A stretch of 64,000 nucleotides of DNA from positions 186,001 through 250,000 of the forward strand of contig MQVO02000015.1 of NCBI GenBank assembly GCA_001986395.2. Direction: 5' to 3'. This document shows, in pieces, positions 23,601 through 34,500 of this stretch. Source of the stretch: Irpex lacteus (Eukaryota; Basidiomycota; Agaricomycetes; Polyporales; Irpicaceae). Under the pieces are notes generated by a model that made no database searches, was not told the origin of the DNA, and saw nothing but the letters and a program-made list of their open reading frames with translations. Both the position numbers and the translations under genes were made by a program. Position 1 is the stretch's first letter, and each line of letters opens with the position of its first letter.

Positions 23601-24985
23601 TCACCATCACCACCACCCCTATTACCACTCTCACCACTCCCATCACTACTACGACGACTATAAGCGTGCAAGTCAACGTGAAGGATGAACATGCGGAGTC
23701 GGACGTTGAGATGTCTGACGTGGCGCCGTCGTCGCCGCTTTCTGAGGTTCCGTCGCCTGGGTCTGGTGGGGTGAGGTCGAGTGAGGAGTCGTCTGGTGGG
23801 GTGGGGTCGAGTTCGACTACGTCTCGCAGGAATTCTGCGTCTTCGTCTGGCAAAAGCAAGGAGTTTAGTGAGAGTGAAGATGAAGATGACGGCGAGGATG
23901 AGGACGAACTTCCCAGGGCGATTGTGGCGAAGAAGCGGAAGGTCGCGCCCAGTTCTGTGAAGGGTGTTCCGAGGAAGAAACCAAAGGTTGATTCTCCGCC
24001 TCCGGAAGCTCAGGATAGTGAAGACAGTGAGGATGAAAATGCGGCTGGCGAGGAGGGGACTGCTGGGCGAGGATCGAAAAAGGGTAACGGTGCTTCGGCT
24101 TCGACTTCGCGAAGGAAGAAGGCGAAGGCGGCTGTGGTCCCCGATTATACCGACGATGACGATGAGGACGCTGCTGCGCACAACCACCCTCCCAAACGCA
24201 CTACGAAACATCAACGCCGGATCACTTCCCCACCTGCGTCGTCCCCTGAGCCGCCCCACCGCTCGTCTTCTCCTCAACCTCATCGCTCGCCCTCACCTCA
24301 CCGCACAAGCACGTCCCGCGCCCGGTCCAAGAGCACCAAACCGTCTCTCGTCGATTGGCACGCGGTGTCCCCCCTGCCGATCCCAGAACTGGAGGGGATG
24401 CTCATCGAGACGCTGGCTACTTCGCGAGCGACGAGTTTGTCGGTTAGTGCGCTTTGGGACGCGGTGTGTAGGACGAGACCGGCTTTGAAGACTATGGGGC
24501 GGCGTGTGCCAGAGGATGCGAATGATGACGGTGCTGAGGATGCTGGTGAGGGCGAGGGAGATGTGAAGAGGGAGGCGGACGAGAGCCCGCTGAACAAACG
24601 CGAGTGGCTCCAACTGCTCACGTACATCCTCGCCTCCGGCCACCTCTCCTCCGGCCTCTTCGGGCGCGTCGAATCCTCCGCCTCCGACTCGGACTCACGC
24701 TCCACAAAGAAGAAAAAGTGCCTCCTCTCTCTCTCCTCCTCCTCCTCCAAACACTCTTCCAAGCCGATCTCCGAGGTGGTCCTGCACGAGATCTCGAGGA
24801 GCAAGTCGGCGCAGCGGGCGCAGTGGTTTTATATGCCGGAGAAGGACGGGGATGTGGATAGGGCGAGTTTGGTTAGGAGTATGATGAGGGGTCCTGGGAA
24901 GAGGAGCGAGACTATGAAGTATAAGAGGTATTATTGGAAGCCGTTGGGGAAGATTAGTCGGTGGGACCGTGAGGACGATTTGTGA
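20663..24985 (+). CDS. Large Ser/Pro-rich, probably nuclear protein, unknown function
   Basis: The likely exons are 20663-21311, 21443 to about 21553, 21629-21667, 21711-23437 and 23498-24985 (roughly 1,335 aa); the donor of exon 2 is uncertain. Most of the product is disordered: Ser, Pro, His and Tyr rich at first, then SPER repeats (SPERMQPSVSPERSQSSVSP), a PITITTTPITT tract, acidic blocks (SEDEDDGEDEDEL) and basic nuclear-localisation-like clusters (AKKRKVA, RKKPKV). The final 250 or so residues look folded, including PELEGMLIETLATSRATSLS and SALWDAVCRTRP, then NKREWLQLLTYILASGHL, then WFYMPEKDGD, and end near YYWKPLGKISRWDREDDL. I do not recognise that C-terminal domain. A chromatin or transcription role is a guess from composition. 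Confidence 0.75.
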
Positions 24986-25017
24986 TATGAGGGGTAAGGA
25001 CGGACGTGAAGTATTGA

Positions 25018-25290
25018 CACGACACGACATGTCGCGGTTGTTCCGTGCGTCTGATGGTATAGTTATCTCGCTATGTATCGTGTTACGATTTATTTTTTAC
25101 GTATGTTCATTTTTTCGAAAGTTCGGTTTGTACGACCTATGTATACACATCTCTACCGACAGAAGAAAACAGAAGGATATGTTCGATGTGTACTTTGTAA
25201 GTCTGTTAAGGTGGTCGTAGTCATCTTTCATTCAATGTCCATAAGTGAAAGTGTAAGTATCAAGAGTCGTTCTCTTCCACTAACAGCTAG
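25018..25290. repeat. Direct repeat, copy A (3' flank of ferric reductase)
   Basis: This stretch matches 26934-27125 in the same orientation: catgtcgcggttgttccgtg with tatcgtgttacgat, then ttaaggtggtcgtagtcat and gttctcttccactaacagct. The other copy directly adjoins the stop codon of the ferric reductase gene, so this looks like a displaced copy of that gene's 3' flank. It ends where the kinase relic begins. Confidence 0.75.
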
Positions 25291-25815
25291 TATGTTCGAA
25301 GGTTGGATGTCGCAATGAGCGACCATGACGCCTTTGCTAGAGGGCAGGGGAAGATCCTAGCTACGTGAATATCATAGATACGACTCGGACGTCGAGCGGT
25401 ATACGTATCGTCTCGTTGTGGCCAACTTGAAAGAGCGGCCGCTTGGAAATTGGACGAAATATTTGAAGGCTCCTCGGTCTGTCCACAAAGAGGCTGCCGA
25501 ACCTCACCGAATAGCTAGCTCTTGGATCTACACAGGCGAGAGAAGAGTGCGATATTAGCGTCGAGGACACACAACTTGAGCTCCGAAGCCTACCGTGTAG
25601 AAATACTTGTCGTCCACAATGCAGACTTCGATGAACATGGTGATGTTGTCGTGACGGTACTTACTCAACCTACCCTAGAGCCTAGGGAGTATTGGCCATG
25701 TATGTGTATGCTGCATCATATCCAAGAAGTTGCATGAAAAATGCAGGACGAATCATAAGTAAGCCATCGAACGCCGGGACGTGAACGTAGCCAAGGGATT
25801 GACTCGGGAGCCATG
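25277..25815 (-). pseudogene. Relic of a fourth membrane-kinase paralogue
   Basis: Read on the minus strand, the piece aligns with kinase 2 DNA. About 25815-25660 matches the beta-3 region (QLLDM, THTWPI against KLLDM, AHLWPI). 25659-25594 reads RHDNITMFIEV and DDKYFYT, then a donor gtaggc, a 66-nt intron at 25528-25593 and an acceptor tgtgtag. The next exon starts IQEL and keeps NETI, PLDV and IFT before an in-frame stop. Then SKGVMVAHCDIQPSNI appears, where the catalytic Lys of HCDIKPSNI has become Gln. Similarity ends right at the direct repeat. Frameshifts and stops make it non-functional. The preserved intron position shows it came from DNA duplication of the same family, in opposite orientation. 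Confidence 0.83.
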
Positions 25816-26096
25816 ATCTCAGCTGAGCGTGAGGGTGGTGTTGCGATCACGACTCACACAGGACGCTGGTAAAACAGAAGGGGATGTGGAGGGTTGATAC
25901 GAGCGCGGACCTCGAGAGTAAGTAGCTCTCGACGGCGCTTCGTACTCGGCTCGTTTCTCGACCAGGAACGCAAGACTAGACTCGGACAAGTGGATTGACA
26001 CATGGAGCTGGGAAGACCGCGCAACAATCGAGAAACTGTATTCGTGGCAGAACATGACGCGTTGCATGACAATGAAGACAGCAAGGCACCGGTGTT

Positions 26097-26633
26097 CTAG
26101 GTCCAATAGTAGCACCGGAACCCAGTGTAGCGTACTTCTGAAAGCGGTGCGCATTACAACGAGAAAATGCTAACAAAGTACGCAAAACTCACTCAGGTCA
26201 TCCAAGATCGCCTTCATCTTTCGAACACTGGGACGATCTTCTGGTACCAGATGTTTCTCATCTGTAACTATGCGATCTTGTATCGGATTGTCCGTTTCGA
26301 ACTCTCCGTGGAATTCATCCGACACGGCCAGAAAATCGTAATAGGAGTGAACGTCGTCGCGCGGGACATATATAGCACAACCGCAGTTCAGTTCCTCCAT
26401 GTAACTGTCGAGCCACATGCGAAAGCTATCGTCCTGCAGCGAATTATTTCAGAGCTTGAGATATCTAAGATTGGAAAAAAGCCACGTACGCCTGAATGGT
26501 CATCAGGCAGCTTGCTCCCAACCTCTGCCTTCCACCACCGGGCAGCTTCGTCAGCATTGATATGCAGCCCGCACAACATGCGGGGGTATACGCGCTTTGC
26601 CTTTGTATGCTCGGTGCCACGATTCCCTGGCAT
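26097..26633 (-). CDS. Small orphan protein, possibly a gene remnant
   Basis: A plausible minus-strand model starts at the ATG at 26633 and has three exons. The first gives MPGNRGTEHTKAKRV through EAARWWKAEVGSKLPDDHSG. A gtacgt...gctgcag intron (about 26428-26484) leads to DDSFRMWLDSYMEEL, CGCAIYVPRDDVHSYYDF and RPSVRKMKAILDDL. A second intron (gtgagt...ctttcag, about 26130-26190) leads to KVRYTGFRCYYWT and a stop at 26097-26099. The product is about 150 aa. I see no known domain. It sits between the kinase relic and the ferric reductase, and an upstream ATG in another frame (MNVQNLPLEVKE) suggests that a first exon may be missing or mutated. Confidence 0.45.
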
Positions 26634-26933
26634 ACTATAACTTCCCGTCTTCTTTGACTTCGAGTGGTAAATTCTGGACGTTCATGATGATGGTCAGGAA
26701 GAACGACGGTGGTGTCTAGTCTCGACCTACCTAATGAGCCAGACGCTCGTAAAACAGAAGGGGATGTGGAGGGACTCTGAGCACGTTGTTCGCTCAAAAC
26801 GCACGCTTCTACTCATGGTTATCGTGTTCTTGTCTTTTCGACCCCGATCGCGAAGTGACAAAGAGCAGAATCTCCGTGCAAAAATCAACGAGATGTGAGG
26901 GGGTGTGGGTGGACTTACAGTGTACATTGCATT

Positions 26934-27125
26934 ATCACGACATGTCGCTGTTGTTCCATGCGTTTGACGTTATATGTGCTTATATGTATCGTGTTACGAT
27001 CTACCTTTTACGTATATCATCCATTCGTGCTTCGTAAGTCTATTAAGGTGGTCGTAGTCATTTTTCGTTCATAAAATCGACGTAAGTAAATGTGTACCGG
27101 GAATCGTTCTCTTCCACCAACAGCT
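26934..27125. repeat. Direct repeat, copy B, beside ferric reductase stop
   Basis: This is the partner of 25018-25290. It starts tcacgacatgtcgctgttgt and ends gttctcttccaccaacagct, 16 bp from the ferric reductase stop codon, and probably holds that gene's 3' untranslated region and terminator. Confidence 0.7.
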
Positions 27126-27140
27126 CCACGCCAGTACCTC

Positions 27141-29755
27141 TTACCATCCAAAGGACTCCTCGTGAAGCTCGATCCTGGATGCATCGATCTTGGATCCAAT
27201 GCACCGCACGACCTCACGCCTGATATCGTCCGCCAGTCTACCAGGGCCGCACACGACGACGCCAAGGCGACTGCTCTCCGACACGAGCTGCGCGACTTCC
27301 TCCTCCAACATCGCAGCAAAGTCCGGACGACCGTACACGACTGACGCCGCGTTCCCCTTTTCGAAAGCACGGCCCTTGGATGCGCGTGCCAATGCCTGCT
27401 CGACGACCGCGCCCTTGTCCTCCCCACGAGTCATGAAGAAATCGAGTTGCGTGTCTGCCCGTCCGACGAACGACGGGAGGTCCTTTTCCACGACGTCCGC
27501 GACAAATCTCGGCTCGCGTGCGGCCCAGACAAACCTCAGCGTGCGTCCTTGTGCGTGCTCCTGAGCGAGTCTCTCGAACTCGTACAAGTACGCGAGGATG
27601 CCAGTGACACCGCTTCCGCCTGAGATCATCAGAATACGCTCGTAATGGCGGAGATCAGCAGCGACGCCGTACGGTCCCTCGATAAGGACGCGCATGTTCT
27701 TGGTATAGCCAGGTGCTTTGAGCAGTTGCTTCTTGAGTGTTTGAGTCATGCCTTTGTATGGACGAATGAGGAACATCAGCTCTTGTTGCGTGGGGTGCAG
27801 AACGACGTCGCCGGTGGCGACAGACTTGGTGTCGGAGGTAGCTGGAGAGTCTGGGCCGTGTTCGGGCAGGTGAGACTCGTGCACGGGCGTGTCATCTTGC
27901 ATTTGGAGGCTCTTCCAGGTTCCGAGAGTGAAAGGATGGTTCTCCCACAGACGGAAGGCAGACGATGTGGGTGTGTAGATGTAGTAGTGAATGCCTGCGC
28001 CGACGAGGAAGTTCGTGGACGGTCGAACGGTGAGGCGGATTATATCGCCATCTGGATCGTATGATACAGTTGCCTGGCTGCGTCTGAGTGGGTCGTTCTT
28101 CCCGGGGAGAAGAACGCGGTAGTTCAGAGCAGCGAGACGGACGAGGCGGATGAAGCGGTCGAAGATCCAGAAGCCGGCACATGTCCAGAGATATGGGTCA
28201 TATTCTCCGTCGAAGATCTTGACGTGTCTGGGGCATGCGAGTTCGGAGTAAGAGACGAGTACAAAAGGCTCAGAAGATAGCTTACAGGAACAGGAAGACG
28301 AGGATGACAACCGAGAACGAGACGTGGATGGCGAGGAACAGCTCGTATGCCTTTGCGCGCAAGGGGAGGATAGACAGCCCAAGAAGAACCGACATCAAGA
28401 CGGTGGCCTAAGAGCGAGATGAGTCGACATGCTTAAGATTCGAGAGCTACTAACATACCCCGATGCCGGTCCAGAACCATTGTTCAGGCAGTTCCGTCTT
28501 GTACCCAGCCCATCCATTATAGCCTAAGAACACAGCTCAGTCGAGTCAAAAATAACATTGTGACGAATAACCTACTGAGGTAGTAGGCGACAGTATAGGC
28601 AATGGAATGTAGGATGCCCTGTACTGTCGCGATGCGAGCCGCGTAGCGGTGGAAGACGTTGAAGGTCGAGAAGGACCACCCAGTGAGCCAGAGAAGGACA
28701 TCGTTCCTTCCGGCGAACAGCCAGACCAATGGAAGGTTCGCAAACGAGATGATGCCAGTACGATCAGCGAAGTATCTCCAGAACTGACGTTTCGTCTGAG
28801 GCCAACTGCGACAGTAGTCAGTGATCTTGAAGGGGAAGGTAAGCTGAAGAGCGCACTATGTGTTGCCGGGGAATATATGCCAGTCGATGGCGCAGAAGAC
28901 AAAGTTGAGTGCAAAGTAGACGAACACCAAGATAGACTGCAACCGCGTGGGGATCGTGCACCAACCCCATGGTTGGATGTGACGGTAACCAAAGGTAGCA
29001 GGAAGAGTGACATGCTTCGCCCAGAGGTTATGCGCCTTATTGAAGAGCCCAGTGTTTGGTGCGACGCCCTTGCCGACGAGTGCGGCGGAACGTTCCGCGT
29101 CGTTGGGTAGAGGTCTCTTGGCGAGGTAACGATGGACCACGAGCGCCGTAAGACGATTGACGACGCCAAAGAATACAAAACCGGCAGCCAGGACGTACAT
29201 GCTCCACCCATATGTGTGGTGCATATGCATCTCGTGTTGCCATACAACCTGACTCAGATATTAGCAAGAGTACGTTCGACAATCAAGCATACTCACAAGC
29301 GTCTTGTAGCTTAGGTCGTAGTATTCCTGCGAAGACATGACAGTGTTATTGACGGTTCCCTTCACCTTGGTCGGGTCGATGACAGGAACGTTCTCGATGC
29401 TACCGTACTCGACGATCAGATCTTGTATCACGTCCTCGTATGTCCCATTCAAAGTGGTATAGCCGTATTCCTCGCAGAAGTCCGTGAGGTGGCCGAAGCT
29501 CTCCTGGAAAGTGAACTTGTCGCTGCATCGAAGGTTGTAACAGGCATAGATAGAGCTGACGACCAGTCGCGAGTGGCAGCGCATGCCAACGTAAGTCTGT
29601 TTAGCATCGTAATCGCGGAACTTGAGGGCTGCGAGGGCCTGATAGCATCCTTGCACGCAGAACTCCGGCTCGGTGTACGGGTACGCGGCGCGGACGTCGC
29701 CTAAGCAGAGCACGAGGAGGAAGGCAAGGCTCTCGAGAAACTGCAAGGGAAGCAT
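27141..29755 (-). CDS. Ferric/cupric reductase transmembrane component (FRE family)
   Basis: This enzyme moves electrons from NADPH through FAD and two hemes across the plasma membrane to reduce ferric or cupric ions before uptake. Exons 29755-29297, 29248-28857, 28805-28576, 28523-28459, 28407-28286 and 28227-27141 join in frame to give 784 aa. A signal peptide precedes [10 protein letters not shown], and an extracellular Cys-containing domain follows. In the membrane domain the heme histidines are spaced H-x13-H twice: [15 protein letters not shown] in exon 3, and from AIHVSF to HVKIF across the exon 5/6 junction. [13 protein letters not shown] is typical of the family. HPFTLGTW (about 520) binds FAD, GGSGVTG (about 627) binds NADPH, and the chain ends ELHEESFGW. 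It lies downstream of RSE1 on the same strand; a decayed 5' copy is at 5736. Confidence 0.96.
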
Positions 29756-31588
29756 CGCGGAAAGGAGAAAACCGATGGGGGAGCGGCTGGGGCGAGCGGG
29801 GGAAGCGGGAGAGCAAGCATTTGCGATTTAAGGACCTGTGAAGGCAGAGCACCAAGTATTCACGATGCTCTGGGCCTGCCTTCGAGGCCACATGTACCGG
29901 GAATCCGACGAAGAAGTGTCGTTGAGGCTGAAGGAATTTGTTGTGCGATCGCCCGCATTCAATATGAGAGCGGAGGTAGAGATGCTATTCTATCCTTTTT
30001 CGACGAAAGTGAGGGCTAGCTGGACAAATACGGTACGGTTGGATTCTCACCGCATGGGTCGACAAATGTTCCGTCATGGTTCTAGAATATAACGACACCA
30101 ATTTTGCGTAGCTTCGGTCTCAGGATTGGACGGTGCGTGGGCTATGTCAAAGTCTGGGTGGTATTACCCTTGATCTGCGTGTCGAAAATTTTATCTGATT
30201 AGATGAGTACGCAGCGATTCATCTAATCGAACGATGTGGCGTTAGCGCCGATGATAACTTCAAAACGATCAGGGCCTGTTGAGTCGGACCTCTCAAACGG
30301 AGAACCTGACGGTCGATTCAGCGACGTCTTTGTAGCACGACGCCACGAATACAGTAATCTGAAAAAAAAAGTCACTGGTAAGAATGATTGCGCATGGGAA
30401 GGGAGGCTCAGAAATCTCTTTCATGATTTGACTGACCACTGGCAAGTCCGTGGTAGACAGCCTCCGAGATGTAGCGAGGTATGACATCGAATTGAATGAC
30501 CGAAGAGCCAAGTACGTAAATGCTGTGGCTGAAGGGGGAATTCGGGTTGAAAAAGTCTTGGCAAAGGCCGATTTCCGTCGTCACCATCGAGCACCCCACA
30601 TAGGTGCTCGGCCAAATGTCATTGCTTCGGACGAATATCATTCACATGCCAGGCACACAGAAGCGAAGAGCTTGCACCGTAATCCTAGCGGCACCGAGGC
30701 CGTGCCTGTGGTGAAGTCCATCCCAAACGCCTGTCAATTTTGGTTACTTTAGGGTAATGTGCTCGTAGGGACAAGGGCTACCTACCGAAAATACCGAAGT
30801 ACACGACAGCTGCTTCAAGCTCGCATACGTAGGAGGGTACGATGCTGTGCATACTTGTTAAAATACTTGCTGTGCCCCGATTCCGGACTAAACGCAGCCT
30901 TGAGTGACTTGCAGCTGTAAACTTCGTCAGGTCGGGAGTATAAATGGTGTCTAAAGGGTAGAGTTGTGCCCTTGTCCTGGACTAAATGAACAGATGTAGG
31001 ATCTTCAGCCATGCATGTCGTCGTCACTCGTGTAGCTTATGCGACGGCTCGCATAGAGCGTTGATACCGCGTCCCTACAAACTTCGAAAACAGGACGTCC
31101 GCCTCTCTTCTGTACATTGTGAATATGCTACGAGGAGATCAGTATATAGCGAAGGCTAATGGAAGGTGAGCTGTGTAGTGTGCATGCGACTATAACGTCT
31201 TCGCGGCGGGCGTTCCCAGTACCTGGGAATTGCTGTCCTGCGTTTCGTTATGCGTATGATGGATGTTGCTGTATTCAATCATGTAGCCAAAGAGCTTGAA
31301 GTGATCTGGACTCAACGCTCTGGCATACTCACGGGTATGATGCTAGCTATATTCAGTGTAGTATGTGATCAGTATCGCAACTGAAGCTCACGGTCATCAA
31401 ATGGGTAAATACTTACGATATTAACAGACTGTGCTGCCTTCCCCCGACATGCCCCTCCACAAGTTCTTGCTATGTAGGAGTAGCTTCGGAAGATATTGAA
31501 TAGGATCACAGCAAACCTGATCATACATTCATTAGAAAGAAAATATACATCTGTAGGCGCACAAAAAGGTCAAAAGCGCTGGTTGGGA
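29756..31588. other. Intergenic between RSE1 and ferric reductase
   Basis: About 1.8 kb between the 3' end of RSE1 and the start of the reductase, so it holds the RSE1 terminator and the FRE promoter; iron-responsive GATA sites may lie here but I did not identify a convincing cluster. A minus-strand frame near 30410-30640 (HSIYVLGSSVIQFDVIPR) looks protein-like, without start, splice or family support, and may be a gene fossil. The two segments on either side are fused in the decayed copy, where this spacer is missing. Confidence 0.45.
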
Positions 31589-34500
31589 TTAGAAGCCGCT
31601 TGCAGTCACGCGAAGTTGTTCCAACTTCTTCAGCACTTCGCCCACAGTTCTGTCGAGCTCCCCGGCGATCGAACTCTGTTTTGTCGCGGGCAAGCGTGCA
31701 AAGGTTTCGCACAAATCACCATCGACAACTGCCTTCACCGGTACGTAGTACCCACGCCACGCTAGGTGGTCGCGACCGACAAGGCTTCCTTGCTCCGTGC
31801 GCATGTGCTGTTCGAGCGTTGAAATGAAGTCGACGTCTTCCTTTGAGATGAACGGGACCAGGATACCAATGGTCCCATGAAGGCCAGTGTACAGCAGCAC
31901 TTCACGACCACCTGCCACGAGGGACACCTTGGTTATCGAAGTGACGATATCGCCAACGTGGTAATGTGCGAGCATCTGTGTTTTGTGTGGCGCTCCGGCG
32001 AGAATTCCCTTCTCGTGCAAGATACCGGCGCCAGTGGGGTCGTCGTCCACTTGATCGGACACTTTTGCGTCGAGGCGATTGACGAAGACGTTACCGAATC
32101 GATCTCCCGCAGCGACAGTGTTGTAGTCGACCATCGTGGCGGATGAAATCCAGCGAGGCTGTGAGTCATCCGCGAAGACGAGAAGGCGGTTCTCCGGTGG
32201 TTTGTACGTCGCAAAGAAGATAGACTCTTGCATGTCGCCAACAATGATGCGAGATCCTTGTGTAGCCAGAGTAACAATCGCGGAAGAGAATGTCTACAGT
32301 GGAATATAAGGCAGCTGAACATCCGAGAAAAAACACATGACGAACTTTGTTTTCTACTTTGCGCAAAAGCTTCTTCTTGCCCATATCGTACAAACGAAGA
32401 GCCTTCCCGACACCTGCGACTAATCGCCCCTGGAAGCCCAGCACAGCCAGAGGTACATCATTCGTCTCTGTCTATGCGGCGCAATAGAATTATAAGCCAT
32501 GTCTCAGATGAATAAGCGTCTGTGTATGCACACACCTTATGCAAAAGCTCAAGATCCTGACCATCATTGATCACCTTGTACGTGCGGAGGAAGCCACTGC
32601 TGCAAGAACGAGGCGCGAGGAACGTATCTTTGGCAGTACCGACGACAAGCATTTGTTCACCCCCACGCGCGGCAAAAGAAACGACCGCGATCGAGAACGC
32701 AGCTTCGTTATTATCCAGTGGGATGAAGTTCACAGTCCTGGCCTACAAACGTTGCTGTCAGTATCGATGTTAGAAATAAGAAAAAAGAGTATTCGTACGT
32801 TCACTGGGTCGACGATTCGGATACCGGAGGCCCATGTACCAGCGGGAGCCTTTGGCCTTCCAAACACGTCAGGAGGGAGGTTGAGGAGGTCCTCGTCCAC
32901 CTTTTGACCTTTCTGTTTCTAAAAGACGATATGTCAACCAACAATGGCGCTGTGAAAGATCGTCGATTCGTACCAGTTCTGCCAGCTTCGCTTGTGCAGC
33001 ATCTTCAGCGAGTACTCGATGATCGCCCTCAATCAAGTATAGATAGCCATTGGCAGGATGTGTGATCATTTTACGAGGGGTGTAGGAAAGGGGAATGCTA
33101 TCCTGCTTGAGCTTCGTGCCAAGCTTCGGTATCTGGAATATCCTACCACATAACGGTAAATATTTTAACAGCAGGGTTGTCAAAAACCTGGTCTTACCTC
33201 AATACACTCCCTGAGATTCCGATCAAACCCTCAGGACATAGTTCCGCTGAGAAACTCCAGGCATAATCAAGGTTCTCGAATATGAGCGGTGTGAAGTGCA
33301 TAAGGTTCTGGTAGGTGTAATTGAGCCACGATCTTGACGAGAGCGCTAGGATACCCGGATTTCTTTGAATAGCGACTCTAATCAGACGTATAGGGCGCGT
33401 GCCAAGGAAGCTAGCGAAAGAAGAAAAGGATCAGAGCATTCCTTGACGGACTACATGCACAAGGCCTGCTACTTACCGAGTTCGAGTATCCGTGAGCTGT
33501 CCATTAATAGGGTCAAGCACTGTTCGTAAGAGGACACCATTTTGCAATCCGATGTTCACGAACGTCGTCGGTGAGATCTTGTTTATACCGGCATCCAGCA
33601 TATCCGCAATGCAAATCGCGGACGGTGGCGCCGTAAGAGCTTGCAGACTGATCGTCTCGAGCGTACTTTCCGGGTCAAGAGAGATAATCCGAACGGTCTG
33701 GTCTTCACATCCAACAGCCTATAAGATCATTCGGTAAGAACGCGACGCTCGATACAGCTTTTCCTTTGTCAATAGTGGGACACACCAAGTAAGGAGTGCG
33801 CTGCCTCCCCTCCGGAACCTCCGCAATACTCAGTGCGAGCACCGTACTGCCCATAGCCTTCCTATCCTGGTACTCATTCAGCTGTCCATCCAGATCAAGC
33901 TCAAAGTACACAAGCTCCGCAGAACTCAGCGCCACGACGACCTGTCGCTTGTTCGTCGTCGCGCTGACGATCGTTTTCCCCTGCGGAACCCGCCATTCGT
34001 TGACGCGTCGGTCGGAGAGAACGTGCCGGATGCCGTGGGGGTGCACTTGGAGGAGGGCATCGGAGCCGATTTGTTGGACGGCGAGGGTGGGTGCTGAGGA
34101 GAGGAAGCCAGTATCTTGGACTTCTTCGATGGTTTCGCCGATGCTTAGGACGAGTGTGCCGTTCACAAACGAGAGAATAATGTACGAGTCAAACGGGTCT
34201 GGAAAATGAGTCAGCCAAACCTCAAAACTGTCACTTCATCTAAAGAGTACTCACCATCTTCTCTAAGTTTAGTAGTCCAAACGGCATTCGGAATACCAGG
34301 CAAATCAGAACTGACAACTTCCTCAACCTCGAGACCATGCCGAAGCATCCTTAGGGAGCTTCTCGCACCACGTCCACAAGCAGCGAAAATCTGCGGCGAA
34401 TCAGAGTTTGGTAGAATGTTGAGGACCTTGGCGTCCACAATGGGGTCGAGGGACTCCAGCTCGTCAACCAGCGTCAGGTTGTCCAGGCCTCGAGGTTGGA

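Noticed and set aside
23213..24283. Minus-strand Arg-rich open frame of 356 codons
   Set aside because: Antisense of the Ser/Pro/acidic exon of the plus-strand gene; Arg-rich runs are expected from that.
30293..31027. Protein-like minus-strand frames in the RSE1 - ferric reductase spacer
   Set aside because: No common frame, start or splice signals link them, and no family is recognisable.
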